64,000 nt of DNA from Clostridium sp. NkU-1. GTDB taxonomy: Bacteria > Bacillota_A > Clostridia > Lachnospirales > Lachnospiraceae. The position numbers and the translations under genes are program-made. Under the pieces are notes generated by a model. It saw only the letters and a list, made by a program, of their open reading frames with translations. It made no database searches and was not told the DNA's origin. Shown here in pieces: positions 53,140 to 63,608 of this stretch. The stretch lies in contig BBDR01000007.1 of NCBI GenBank assembly GCA_001312405.1, positions 1-64,000 on the forward strand, given 5' to 3'. The stretch's first letter is position 1. Each line of letters starts with the position of its first letter.

Positions 53140-55129
53140 TTGCAGAAAATAGGAGTTTTTGTCTGTTGGTGCGGAAGCAACATTGCAGCGACTGTGGATG
53201 TAAGTGAGGTCGTAAGAGCTGCAAAGGAAGAACCAGGCGTTGTTTTTGCATCTGATTATGCATATATGTGCTCAGAAGCCGGCCAGCTTATGATTCAAAA
53301 CGCTATTAAGGAAAAGGGGCTGACCGGAATCGTAGTATGCTCCTGCTCCCCGCGCATGCATGAGCCACGTTCCGCAAAGCTGCACAGGCTGCGGGACTGA
53401 ATCCCTACATGGTGGAAATTGCCAATATCAGGGAGCAGTGCTCCTGGATCCATAAAAATAAAGAAGAAGGAACGAAAAAAAGCAATTCTCTTAGCAAAGG
53501 CCGCAATCGCCAAGGTTCATTTGAACGAACCGCTGACAGCGGGAGAAACCCCTGTGACAAAGAGGGCCCTGGTGATCGGAGGGGGAATTGCGGGGATCCA
53601 GACTGCCCTTGATATTGCAGATGCAGGATTTGAAGTTGACATTGTAGAGAAATCACCTACCATAGGCGGAAAAATGGCTCAGCTTGATAAGACCTTTCCC
53701 ACTTTGGACTGTGCGGCCTGTATCCTTACGCCTAAGATGGTGGATGCAGCAGCCCATGAGAAGATCCGTTTGTTTACCTATAGTGAAGTAGAGAAGGTAA
53801 AAGGCTTTGTAGGGAATTTTACCGTAGACATCCGGAAAAAAAGCCAGAAGCATACTGGAAGAGAAGTGTACGGGCTGCGGAGCGTGTACGGAGAAATGTC
53901 CTTCCAGGAAAACGGGAAACGAATTTAACGAAAGGCTGGATAACCGGACAGCCATTTATATCCCATTTGCCCAGGCAATTCCCAACATACCGATCATTGA
54001 CAGGGAAGCCTGTATACATTTTAAGACCGGAAAATGCGGTCTGTGCCAGAAGACCTGCGGCGTGGGTGCCATTGACTTTGACCAGGAGGATGAGATCATC
54101 ACCAGGAACTACGGAGCCATTGTGGCTGCCACAGGGTTTAAACCCATATCCCTGGAACGGTTTGATGAATTCCAGTATTCCAAAAGTCCTGACGTCATCA
54201 CTTCCTTAGAACTGGAACGTCTGATGAATGCCGCCGGCCCAACAAAGGGAGAACTGGTAAAGCCTTCAAACCGGGAACACCCAAAAGATATGGTATTTAT
54301 CCAGTGCGTCGGTTCCCGTGGGGAGTCCTGCAGGGAAAAGAGCTACTGCTCCAAAATCTGCTGTATGTACACGGCCAAACACGCCATGATGATCCGTGAC
54401 AAATATCCGGACATCAATGTTCATGTATTTTACATTGACGTACGCACACCGGGAAAGAATTTCGACGAATTTTACCGCAGGGCAGTGGAAGATTACGGCG
54501 TTGATTACCGGAAGGGAATGGTGGGAAAGGTAATGGAGCAAAAGGATGGAAGCCTCTTGGTTCAGGCCTCCGACTTACTGAATGGACAGCAGCTTTTGTT
54601 ACATACCGATATGGTAGTACTGGCAACAGCCATAGAGCCTGATAAATCAGCCAGAAATCTGGCTACCATGCTCACTGCCAGCATGGATACCAACGACTTT
54701 TTTACGGAGGCCCATCCCAAACTGAGGCCAGTGGAAAGTCCCACTGCCGGAGTATTCTTATCAGGAACCTGTCAGGGGCCCAAGGACATTCCGGAAACTG
54801 TGGCTCAGGCAGGAGCGGCCGCAGCCAAGGTCATCGGACTTTTATGCAGGGAGAAGCTTCTTAATAACCCTCAAGTAGCCCAGGCAAAGGAACGTTTGTG
54901 CAGCGGTTGCGGGGGCTGTTCCAAAGTCTGTCCATACGGAGCCATTGATTACGAAGAGAGAGAAGTTTTGGATCATGGAGTCAGGGAAATGCGGAGGCTT
55001 GCTAAGGTAAACGAGGCGGTGTGCCAGGGCTGCGGAGCCTGTACGGTGGCTTGTCCATCGGGTGCCATGGACTTAAAAGGATTTACCGTAAAACAGATTA
55101 TGGCGGAGGTAGATGCGATATGCAGATAG
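53140..55129 (+). CDS. hdrA: Heterodisulfide reductase subunit A-like flavoprotein, frameshifted
   Basis: A TTG at 53140 behind AGGAGGGGG begins LQKIGVFVCWCGSNIAATVD. Order: N-terminal Cys domain (VCSCSPRMHEP), FAD domain (ALVIGGGIAGIQTALDIADA; LDCAACILTPKMVDAAAHEK), a ferredoxin insert (CTGCGACTEKCPS), CVGSRGESC...YCSKICC, and two C-terminal 4Fe-4S motifs (CSGCGGCSKVCPYG; CQGCGACTVACPSG). Slips: about 53364 (missing C), 53475-53481 (seven A) and 53837-53843 (seven A). About 662 aa. HdrA holds the FAD that bifurcates electrons between ferredoxin and HdrBC. Its stop overlaps flxD. Confidence 0.93.
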
Positions 55130-55569
55130 AAGATAACAGCAACAAGGAGTTTAAGCCTCTCATCCTGGCATTTTGCTGCAACTGGTGCAGCTATGCAGGG
55201 GCCGATCTGGCGGGGTCAAGCCGCTCTTCCTATCCGGCAGAAGTAAAGATTATCCGGGTCCCATGTTCCTGCAGGGTGAATCCCTTATTCCTGTTAAGGG
55301 CCTTTGAGCGGGGGGCGGATGGCGTGATCTTAGCCGGCTGCCATCCGGGAGACTGCCATTATTCCACAGGCAATTACTATGCCAGAAGAAGGATGACCCT
55401 TTTATTCGGCATGTTGGACTACCTTGGAATCGAAAGGGAAAGAACCATGGTGGAATGGATTTCCGCAGCAGAGGGCGCCAAGTTTTCTGCGACCATGAAT
55501 GCTTTCACCCAGTCAATAAAAGAACTGGGACCAAACAGAAAGTTGAGGGATTTACGATGCATGCCATAG
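55120..55569 (+). CDS. flxD: FlxD / MvhD-like electron-transfer subunit
   Basis: ATG 55120 overlaps hdrA by ten bases. The 149-aa protein has the MvhD 2Fe-2S cysteines: ILAFCCNWCSYAGADLAG near residue 18, IRVPCSCRVNP near 47 and LAGCHPGDCHYSTGNYYA near 78. MvhD/FlxD proteins dock an electron-input module onto HdrA; here that module is FlxABC, not a hydrogenase. Intact. Confidence 0.93.
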   Translation: MQIEDNSNKEFKPLILAFCCNWCSYAGADLAGSSRSSYPAEVKIIRVPCSCRVNPLFLLRAFERGADGVILAGCHPGDCHYSTGNYYARRRMTLLFGMLDYLGIERERTMVEWISAAEGAKFSATMNAFTQSIKELGPNRKLRDLRCMP

Positions 55570-56430
55570 AAGAGACCATAAAAGAAACGTGTAAAAAGCT
55601 CTGGAATGAAGGAGAGATAAACCGGATTCTGGCATGGGAAAAAGGACTCTTTGACTACGAGGCGGCACCTGCTGTTCCGGAACCGGGAAAGCATCTCCCG
55701 TCTGGTTTACAATGAGCACTGCGGGGGAAATTTAAGCAAATTCCTTATAAAAGAAATGGGAAAAGAAGGAAAGGTACTGGTCCTTTTAAAGCCCTGCGAT
55801 ACATATGGATTTAACCAGCTCTTATCAGAAAATAGGGTAAAACGGGAAAAGGTTTATATTCTTGGGGTTCCCTGCGGCGGAATGAGGGATGAAAAGGGCC
55901 TTCTTTTCAAATGCCAATCCTGTAAGGGCAATGATTTTAAAGCATTTGACCAGATCATAGAATCGGATCTGTCCGTTCCGGAGCCGGTCCCCTCGGAAGA
56001 AGAGGAGAAATTGAACCAGATGACTGCAGAAGAACGCTTTGCTTTTTGGCGGGGACAGCTTTCCAAATGTATCCGCTGCAATGCCTGCCGCAACATATGT
56101 CCTGCCTGCAGCTGCATCAAATGTGTGTTTGATAACCAGGATTCCGGAGTAGAGGCAAAGGCTAATTCCGATGCCTTTGAGGAAAATCTGTTTCATATCA
56201 TCAGAGCCTTCCATGTAGCGGGAAGGTGTACGGACTGCGGAGAGTGCAGCCGGGTCTGTCCCCAGAACATTCCTCTTTATCTGCTGAACCGGAAAATGAT
56301 TGAGGAGATCAATGAACGGTACGGAACCTATCAGGCAGGAGAAAGTCCTGACTCTAAGTCTCCGTTAATGGATTTTAAGGAATCTGATCCGGATATTTCG
56401 GCCATATATGGGAAAGGTGGTGTGTCTTGA
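55557..56430 (+). CDS. flxC: FlxC-like iron-sulfur protein, frameshifted
   Basis: ATG 55557 (MHAIEETIKETCKKLWNEGE) overlaps flxD. One T is missing near 55674; then the frame reads FRNRESISRLVYNEHCGGNL, VLLKPCDTYGFNQLL, FKCQSCKGNDF, and two ferredoxin motifs, CIRCNACRNICPACSC and CTDCGECSRVCPQN. It resembles the F420-hydrogenase beta/FlxC family of Fe-S proteins. About 291 aa. It should relay electrons inside the NADH-oxidising Flx module. Confidence 0.88.
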
Positions 56431-57476
56431 TGCTGAAAATGCCATTGGAACGTCTTGATGAACTTTTTTTTGGAACTATCAAAGGAGCACCAGATATTTG
56501 CCCCCATGGAAAAGGCGGGCAGTGTCTCCTTCTTTCCATGGAAAAAGGGGGATACCTTATGTTTTGACACTCTTTTGACAGATCAGGCACCCAAGTCCTT
56601 TTTCTTTCCCCAGTCGGAGACTTTGTACCGCGCCCGGAGAGAAGAGGGGAGCCTTTCCATTGTGCCCGAAGAGGCAGAGGAAAAGAGCGCTGTTTATTTT
56701 GGTGTAAGGGCCTGTGACAGGAGAAGCTTTGAACTCCTGGACCGGGTGTTCTTAAGCACACCCTGCGATTCCTGCTATGAGTCCAAAAGAAGGAACGGGT
56801 ATGTGGTCACGTTAGCCTGTAAGAATCCTGAAAACACCTGTTTTTGTCAAAGCTTCGGCATTGATCCTGCCTGGCCGGGAGGAGATGTGTCCGTCTGGAT
56901 CGCAGACGGAGAACTGTACTGGAAAAGCCTGACGGAAAAGGGAGATGCATTGACGGAATTAGTTACAGAATTGTTTGAGGAGGGAGACCGTAAAAAGGTT
57001 GAAGAGCAGAAAGCAGAGATCCGTAAAAAGCTGGATGCCCTGCCCCTAAAGGATTTGAGTCTGGAACGGTTTGAGCATCCGGATTCTTCCATGGATTTGT
57101 TTGAGTCGGAACAATGGGAATCCTTATCTGACACCTGCTTAGGCTGCGGAATCTGCACGTTTATATGCCCTACCTGCCAGTGCTATGATATATGCGACTA
57201 CAACGCAGGCCATGAAGTCAGGAAATTCCGCTGCTGGGATTCCTGCATGTATCCGGGCTTTACCGAGATGGCCCATGGAAATAACAGAAACAACCAGATG
57301 CAGCGGTTCCGCCAGAGATTCATGCATAAGCTGGTATATTTTCCGGAAATAACGGCGGCATATATTCCTGTGTGGGCTGTGGAAGGTGTCTGCGTAAATG
57401 CCCGTCTTCCTTAAATATTGCCAGGGTAATAAAAGCCCTGGGAGAGACAGGCGCCGAAGGAGGAAACGATGAGTGA
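56430..57476 (+). CDS. flxB: FlxB-like iron-sulfur protein (AsrA-related), frameshifted
   Basis: ATG 56430 overlaps the flxC stop. Eight T at 56464-56471 should be seven; the frame then reads LELSKEHQIFAPMEKAG. FGVRACDRRSFELLDRVF and NPENTCFCQSFG are AsrA-like. Ferredoxin motifs are CLGCGICTFICPTCQC and, after a missing A near 57350, CVGCGRCLRKCPSSLN. The end (ETGAEGGNDE) overlaps flxA in ATGAGTGA. About 348 aa. A relay subunit between FlxA and FlxC/HdrA. Confidence 0.88.
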
Positions 57477-58301
57477 CAGAACCAATGTATTGATTCCGGA
57501 AATCGGTATGATTACAGATGTAAGAAGAGATACGCCGGATGTGAAAACTTTTCGCGTAAACGGGTTAGAGGGAAAAAAGCCCTTTGACCATATGCCGGGG
57601 CAATGTGCCATGCTTTCCATTCCAGGAGTGGGGGAAGCCATGTTTTCCATCACTTCCTCACCAACCAACAGGGATTACATGGAGTTTTCCATTAAAAAAT
57701 GCGGCTGCCTTACCGACTGGCTCCACCAGATGGAAAAGGGGCAGGAAATTGCCCTGCGGGGTCCATACGGCAATTACTTTCCCGTTGATACGGAGTTAAA
57801 AGGCAAGAACCTGCTTTTTATCGCCGGTGGGATCGGAATTGCGCCCCTGCGGTCTGTGATTAATTACGTCATTGACAACCGGACGGATTACGGACTGGTG
57901 GACATTGTTTACGGGGCCCGTTCGGCAGAGGATCTGGTGGATCTAGAAGAAATGAGAAAAGACTGGTCAAAGGTCCAGGGCATCCGTGTGCATCTGACCA
58001 TAGACCGGGCTGAGGAAGGCTGGGAAGGGAACGTGGCCTTTGTGCCTGATTATGTCAGGGAACTGAAGTTTTCAAACGACAGAACCGCTTTGGTATGCGG
58101 TCCGCCTGTGATGATAAAATATGTGCTGAAGGCACTGGAAGAAATGGGATTTTCCAGTACACAGGTCTATACGACCATGGAACTGAAGATGAAATGCGGA
58201 GTGGGCAAATGCGGACGCTGCAACATAGGCTCTAAGTACGTCTGCAAGGATGGACTGTGTTCCGTTATGATGAATTGGGCGTCCTGCCCTCTGAATATTA
58301 G
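57469..58301 (+). CDS. flxA: FlxA-like FAD/NAD(P)H-binding reductase (AsrB/FNR type), frameshifted near the end
   Basis: MSDRTNVLIPEIGMITDVRR starts a ferredoxin-reductase-like protein: FAD-binding PGQCAMLSIPGVGEAMFSIT, NAD-binding LLFIAGGIGIAPLRSVINYV near residue 120, ALVCGPPVMI and a C-terminal 2Fe-2S Cys set MKCGVGKCGRCNIGSKYVC. A missing C near 58252 shifts the last 16 codons; repair gives a PVFRYDEL ending at TAG 58299-58301, leaving AGGAGG free for the next gene. About 277 aa. It is the NAD(P)H entry point of the complex. Confidence 0.91.
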
Positions 58302-58312
58302 GAGGTTGACCA

Positions 58313-58987
58313 ATGAATGATATGATTACTGTTTATCTGTTCGGTAAAAAAATATACAGTTCCGTCCAATTTGACAATAATGGGAGCAATGGAATATGCA
58401 GGATACCAGCTTGTGCGGGGCTGCGGCTGCAGGTGCGGCTTCTGCGGAGCCTGTGCCACGATTTACCGTATCAAAGGAGACAGGGAATTAAAGACCTGTC
58501 TGGCCTGCCAGACCCAGGTCCGGGAAAATATGTATGTGGCCACCCTTCCATTTTTCCCTCTGGTAAAGGAGGTTTATGACATAAGCAAGGTTCCGGTCAA
58601 TGAACAGGTCATGATGGAGCTGTATCCGGAAATCTACAAGTGCATCGGGTGTGGGGCCTGTACCAAAAGCTGTCCCCAGGGTCTCGATACCATGCAGTAC
58701 ATTGCATATGCCCAGAGAGGGGAATTGGAGAAATGTGCCGAAGAATCCTTTGACTGTGTGATGTGCGGGATCTGTTCTTCCAGGTGTCCGGCCGGGATTT
58801 CCCATCCCCAGGTAGGCCTTCTGGCCAGACGGATCACCGGAAAATATCTGGCTCCGGAATCAAGGCACTTAACCAACCGGGTAAGAGAGGTAGAGGCCGG
58901 GGATTTACGGAGCTCATTGAAGCGATCATGGCAAAACCCCTGGAAGAACTGAAAAACCTTTATAATACCAGAGAAATCGAAAAGTAG
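58313..58987 (+). CDS. Fumarate reductase / succinate dehydrogenase-type iron-sulfur subunit, frameshifted
   Basis: ATG 58313 follows AGGAGG. With one A removed at about 58345 the frame reads YTVPSNLTIMGAMEYAGYQL, then a plant-type 2Fe-2S site GCGCRCGFCGACAT...CLACQ, and two ferredoxin motifs, CIGCGACTKSCPQG and CVMCGICSSRCPAG. A missing T near 58905 gives the true end KNLYNTREIEK. About 224 aa. The 2Fe-2S plus double 4Fe-4S layout is FrdB/SdhB- or TfrB-like, without TfrB's CCG domain. HdrB upstream supplies CCG domains. Confidence 0.87.
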
Positions 58988-58998
58988 GAGGAATAGAC

Positions 58999-60600
58999 AT
59001 GTTTACAGCCAAGATGATGGATTCCGTAAAAAAAGGTCGAGGCCACCAGGGAAGAACGGATGGAGACAGAGCCCCGGAGAATGACGGCGGAGGAAAAGGA
59101 AAAACTGCTGAAAGCCTATCACCCGGATTATAAAGAGGAAGAGTTTGCCATACTAAAGGCAGGCCCCAATAAGGGAGAAAAAGTGCCCAAAGAACTGGGA
59201 GTCCTTTTGCAGGCCAGGAGCCGGATCAGAGACACTGACGTGGATTTATCATCTCCGGATTACGATACAGATGTTCTGATCATAGGAGGAGGGGGAGCAG
59301 GCTGTGCGGCTGCCATTGAGGCTTCTAACGCAGGAGCAAAGGTACTGATAGCCACCAAGCTCCGTCTGGGGGATGCCAACACCATGATGGCGGAAGGCGG
59401 AATCCAGGCTGCGGACAAAGAAAACGATTCCCCCAGATCCACTACTTAGATGCTTTGGGAGGGGGACATTTTGCCAACCGGCCAGAGCTCTTAAAAAAGC
59501 TGGTCATGGAAGCTCCTGGGGCCCTTAAATGGTTAAATGAGCTGGGAGTGATGTTTGATAAGGACAGAGACGGAAACATGGTCACCACTCACGGAGGCGG
59601 CACTTCCAGAAAGCGTATGCACGCGGCGGCCGACTATACGGGTGCGGAAATCATGAGAGTGCTCCGGGATGAAGTATTAAACCTTCCGATTTCCGTGGCT
59701 GATTATACCTCTGCCGTGGAGCTCATTTTAGATGAGGATAAAAAGGCGGCGGGAGCAGTCCTTTTGAATATGGAAACAGGAGAACTTTTGACAGCCAGGG
59801 CAAAAACTGTTATTCTTGCCACAGGGGGTGCCGGACGGCTCCACTATCAGGGATTCCCCACCTCCAACCACTACGGGGCAACAGCCGACGGCCTGGTGTT
59901 AGCTTACCGGGCAGGGGCAAAGCTTCTCTATCAGGATACCCTTCAATACCATCCCACCGGAGTTGCTTTTCCGGAGCAGATTTATGGGGCTTTGGTCACG
60001 GAAAAGGTCCGTTCCTTAGGCGCCATGTTAGTCAACGCCTGTGGGGAAGCTTTCATGCATCCACTGGAGACCAGGGATGTGTCTGCCGCCTCCATTATCA
60101 GGGAGTGCGCAAGTGGAAAAGGAGTTGTCACTCCACTTGGGAAGGGAATCTGGCTGGATACTCCCATGATCGACTTGATTCATGGGAAAGGGACCCTGGA
60201 AAAGCGTCTCCCTGGAATGCTGCGTATGTATTTGAAATATGAAATCGATATGAGAAAAACCCCTATCTTGATCTATCCTACCCTCCACTATCAAAACGGC
60301 GGAATCCAGATTGAAGCGGACTGCCAGAGCACCATAGAGAATTTGTTTGTGGCAGGAGAAGCAGTGGGAGGGATCCACGGAAGGAACCGGCTTATGGGAA
60401 ATTCTCTTCTGGATATTATTGTTTTTGGCCGCAATGCCGGAAAATGTGCGGCCGGGCGCGTGAAAGACGTACATACAGGGAAGCTGACTTTATCACATAT
60501 AAAAGAGATGGAAGAGGAGTGCCAAAGGGCTGGTATTGTTACGGATAAAATTTCCCCGCTGCTTTTGCCAAAGTATGCCAGGACAGCGGGACAGCTATAA
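58999..60600 (+). CDS. frdA: Soluble fumarate reductase / succinate dehydrogenase-type flavoprotein, frameshifted
   Basis: ATG 58999 follows GGAGGAATAG. Two slips, seven A at 59028-59034 and a missing C near 59434, are repaired. A Glu/Lys-rich N-terminal extension of about 80 residues precedes the FAD site VLIIGGGGAGCAAAIEA. Then come TMMAEGGIQAADK, THGGGTSRKRMH, LQYHPTGVAF, RDVSAASIIRE, PTLHYQNGGIQIE and HGRNRLMGNSLLDIIVFGR with the catalytic Arg region. About 533 aa; the C-terminal domain is short. No membrane-anchor gene is nearby, so a cytoplasmic enzyme is likely. Direction (fumarate reduction) is inferred from the pathway. Confidence 0.9.
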
Positions 60601-60613
60601 GGAGTAAGTCCTT

Positions 60614-60706
60614 CGGGGATACCTATATGCCCAAAAACATGGGCAAGAAGGAGGAAGCCCCTGCGGGGATACCTATATGCCCAAAAACATGGGCAAGAAG
60701 GAGGAA
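60614..60706 (+). repeat. Tandem direct repeat carrying the ribosome site of the fumarase gene
   Basis: A 43-base unit (60614-60656) is repeated exactly at 60664-60706, period 50. Each copy has a small GCCCA/TGGGC hairpin and AAGGAGGAA. Only the second copy's ribosome site faces the start at 60710. Confidence 0.9.
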
Positions 60707-60709
60707 AAG

Positions 60710-61551
60710 ATGAGAGAAATATCAGTAAAAACATTGATCGACGTAGTAGAAAAGCTGTGTATTGATGCAAATCAGTACCTGCCGGAGGATGTGAAGAAGG
60801 CGATCAAAACCTGCCGCGCCTGTGAGGACTGGGACATTGCCTGCGGAGTTCTTGACAAGATCATCGAGAACTACGAAATCGCAGAAAGGGAAGATGTCCC
60901 CATCTGTCAGGATACGGGAATGGCCTGCGTGTTTCTGGAGATCGGCCAGGATGTCCACTTTATTGACGGGGACTTGACCGAAGCCATTAATGAAGGCGTG
61001 CGCAGAGGCTACGAAAAGGGATTTTTAAGAAAATCCGTGGTAAAGGACCCGGTAAGGCGGGGAAATACAGGTGATAACACTCCGGCCCTGATCTATACGG
61101 AAATCGTTCCGGGAGACAAGGTGAAAATTACCGTAGGACCCAAGGGCTTTGGAAGCGAGAATATGAGTGCCATCCGCATGTTCAAGCCTTCTGCAGGAAT
61201 CCAGGGAATCAAGGATTTTATTCTGGAGACCGTATCCGCCGCAGGTCCCAATCCATGTCCTCCTGTGGTGGTGGGCGTAGGAATCGGAGGCAGCTTTGAC
61301 AAGGCAGCCCTTCTGGCGAAAAAGGCTTTGATGAGAGAACTGGATTCCTCCCATCCGGATCCTTACTATGCTGATCTGGAAAAGGAAATGCTGGAAAAAA
61401 TCAACCTTCTGGGAATCGGCCCCCAGGGCTTTGGCGGAAAGACCACTGCTATTGGGGTAAACATTGAGACCATGCTACCCATATCGCAGGCATGCCCTGT
61501 GCCATCAACATCAACTGTCATGTGACACGCCATAAAACGGAAATAGTCTAA
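60710..61551 (+). CDS. Fumarase (class I) alpha subunit, frameshifted near the end
   Basis: ATG 60710 (MREISVKTLIDVVEKLCIDA) follows AAGGAGGAAAAG. Cys motifs for the 4Fe-4S cluster are DVPICQDTGMACVFLEIG near residue 66 and PNPCPPVVVGVGIGG near 190, with GGKTTAIGVNIET at the end. A missing T near 61472 shifts the frame; the repaired end is AINCHV-like, ending RHKTEIV at TAA 61549-61551. About 280 aa, the TtdA/FumA-alpha size. It interconverts malate and fumarate with the beta subunit. L-tartrate dehydratase is the main alternative; context favours fumarase. Confidence 0.9.
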
Positions 61552-61641
61552 TGTCTATGAAAGGCTTAAGCGGTGAAAGACGCACGCCGCATTTCCTTAC
61601 ATTTTTGTGCCGCATGCGTCAGCGGCGGATTGGAGATAAAA

Positions 61642-62198
61642 ATGATAAAGCATATTACACTGCCTTTGACAAGAGAATTGTCTAAAACCCTTCACGCAGG
61701 AGATACGGTTTATCTGACCGGTGATATCTACACTTCCAGGGATGCCGGGCATAAGCGTATGTGTGAGACTCTGGCAAAAGGAGAGAAGCTGCCCTTTGAT
61801 CCTATGGATGCCACGATTTATTACGTAGGGCCGACTCCCGCAAAGCCGGGCCAGGTGATCGGCTCTGCAGGACCTACCACCAGCGGCCGGATGGACGCCT
61901 ATGCTCCCACGATGATGTCCGTAGGAGCCAGGGGAATGATAGGAAAAGGAGCCAGGCAGCCGGAAGTGATCGAAGCCATAAAAAGTATGACGGTGTTTAC
62001 TTTGGCGCCATTGGGGGAGCAGGAGCGCTGCTTGCCAAATGCATTAAAAAGCTGGAACCCATCGCTTATGAGGATTTGGGAGCAGAGGCTTTGTGCAGAC
62101 TTTATGTAGAAGAAATGCCTCTTGTAGTCATTATTGACTGCGAAGGAAATAATCTCTATGAAGAGGGAAAAAGTGCTTATTTAAAGTCAAGAGAGTAA
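61642..62198 (+). CDS. Fumarase (class I) beta subunit, frameshifted
   Basis: ATG 61642 (MIKHITLPLTRELSKTLHAG) follows GGAG. Motifs DTVYLTGDIYTSRDAGHKRM, YVGPTPAKPGQVIGSAGPTT and SVGARGMIGKGAR are those of TtdB/FumA-beta. A missing A near 61985 shifts the frame; repair gives YDGVYFGAIGGAGALLAKCI and the end SAYLKSRE. About 185 aa. It follows the alpha subunit by 90 bases. Confidence 0.9.
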
Positions 62199-62303
62199 TT
62201 GGAATGATGAGTAACGGCTTTTTGATGAAAAAGCAGTGGTTTCTGCTAAATGGGAACCAATGTTTTTAAATAAATTATAAAAAAAATACAGGAGGTATAT
62301 TTT

Positions 62304-63416
62304 ATGGGAACCAAAACAAACATTGTGGATTGGAAGACAATTACGGATTTTGTAGTGGATGCATTCAAGGGATATGGGATTCCGGAAGAGGATGCGAAAA
62401 TCTGTGCAGATGTATTGCTGGAGTCTGATAAGAGGGGCATTGAATCTCATGGTGTAAACCGCTTTAAGCCCATTTATCTGGACCGTATCAAAGCGGGAAT
62501 CCAGAGCCCGGTAACAAATTTTGAAGTAGTTAAGGAAACAAGAACTACGGCAGTTGTTGACGGCCATGACGGCATGGGCCAGGTAATCGGTGTAAAATCC
62601 ATGAATATGGCCATTGAGAAAGCCAAAGAATATGGCATGGGAATGGTAGTTGCCCGTAATTCAACCCATTACGGCATTGCAGGCTACTATGCCACCATGG
62701 CTTCCCAGGCAGGCTGTATCGGAATTACAGGAACCAATGCAAGGCCTTCCATTGCTCCTACCTTTGGTGTGGAAAATATGCTGGGAACCAATCCTATTAC
62801 CTTTGGTATGCCTACGGATGAGGAATTCCCATTTGTGCTTGACTGTGCTACTTCCATTACCCAAAGAGGAAGGATCGAATACTATTCCCGTATCGGCAAG
62901 TCCACTCCTTCTGGCATGGTAATCGGACGAGACGGAAAGCCCCAGACAGATTCAGATCAGATTCTCATTGATTTGAATACGGGAAAAGCCGCTCTTGCAC
63001 CTTTAGGCGGAATCGGTGAAGAACTGGCAGGCTACAAGGGATACGGCTATGCCACTGTAGTTGAAATTCTTTCCGCAGCTTTGCAGCAGGGAAATTTCTT
63101 AAGAGCCTTGACCGGCATTGGCGAAAATGGAGAAAAGGTACCCTTCCACCTTGGTCATTTCTTCATTGCCATTGATACGGAAGCCTTTATGGGCCTGGAA
63201 TCCTTTAAAAAGACCTGCGGCGATATTCTCCGGGATCTTCGCGGTTCTGTCAAAGCTCCAGGGGAAGAACGCATTTACACGGCAGGTGAAAAGGAGTATC
63301 TGGTATGGCAGGAGCGCAAAAACAGCGGAGTGCCGATCAATGATGCAGTACAGAAAGAACTTATTAAGATCAGGGATGAACTGGCACTTAACCAGTACCG
63401 GTTCCCATTTGAATAA
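62304..63416 (+). CDS. Malate/L-lactate dehydrogenase family protein (Ldh2/MDH2 type)
   Basis: A 370-aa member of the Ldh_2 family, distinct from the Rossmann-type MDH. Motifs: SDKRGIESHGVNRF near residue 38, DGHDGMGQVIGVKSM, VARNSTHYGIAGYYATMASQ with the catalytic His near 120, GTNARPSIAP and MLGTNPITFGMP, and GYKGYGYATVVEILSAAL. Such enzymes oxidise malate, sulfolactate or ureidoglycolate with NAD(P)+. After fumarase genes, malate/oxaloacetate is the natural pair. RBS AGGAGG. Intact. Confidence 0.88.
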   Translation: MGTKTNIVDWKTITDFVVDAFKGYGIPEEDAKICADVLLESDKRGIESHGVNRFKPIYLDRIKAGIQSPVTNFEVVKETRTTAVVDGHDGMGQVIGVKSMNMAIEKAKEYGMGMVVARNSTHYGIAGYYATMASQAGCIGITGTNARPSIAPTFGVENMLGTNPITFGMPTDEEFPFVLDCATSITQRGRIEYYSRIGKSTPSGMVIGRDGKPQTDSDQILIDLNTGKAALAPLGGIGEELAGYKGYGYATVVEILSAALQQGNFLRALTGIGENGEKVPFHLGHFFIAIDTEAFMGLESFKKTCGDILRDLRGSVKAPGEERIYTAGEKEYLVWQERKNSGVPINDAVQKELIKIRDELALNQYRFPFE

Positions 63417-63438
63417 GAAATAAGGCCATTTGATTGAT

Positions 63439-63500
63439 ATGCCCCCTTTCAGACAAACAAGTGAAATAATAAAACTTGTTTGCCTGGAAGGGGGCATTTG
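63439..63500 (+). terminator. Terminator of the hdr-flx-frd-fum-mdh operon
   Basis: A long stem: ATGCCCCCTTTC pairs with GGAAGGGGGCAT and AAACAAGT with ACTTGTTT. The T tract is weak (TTTGG). Confidence 0.7.
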
Positions 63501-63532
63501 GTGCTTGCCCCTAAGGGCCTTGGAATGTCTGG

Positions 63533-63562
63533 TTGCTCTTTTCTGTCAATATATGTTAGAAT
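63533..63562 (+). promoter_or_regulatory. Candidate promoter of hemA
   Basis: TTGCTC (63533-63538) and TAGAAT (63557-63562) with an 18-base spacer, 46 bases before the hemA start. Confidence 0.45.
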
Positions 63563-63608
63563 AGGTAAGAGTTTTTATGAACTGATTCTAACGATAAGAA
63601 GGCTGGAA

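Noticed and set aside
51946..55569. Methanogen-type CoM-CoB heterodisulfide reductase with a hydrogenase
   Set aside because: No hydrogenase large or small subunit is present; the MvhD-like protein is followed by FlxCBA, so electron input is NAD(P)H and the heterodisulfide name reflects family only.
60614..60706. Possible CRISPR array from two identical 43-base units
   Set aside because: Only two copies, a 7-base gap rather than a spacer, and the unit carries a ribosome site; no cas genes are present.
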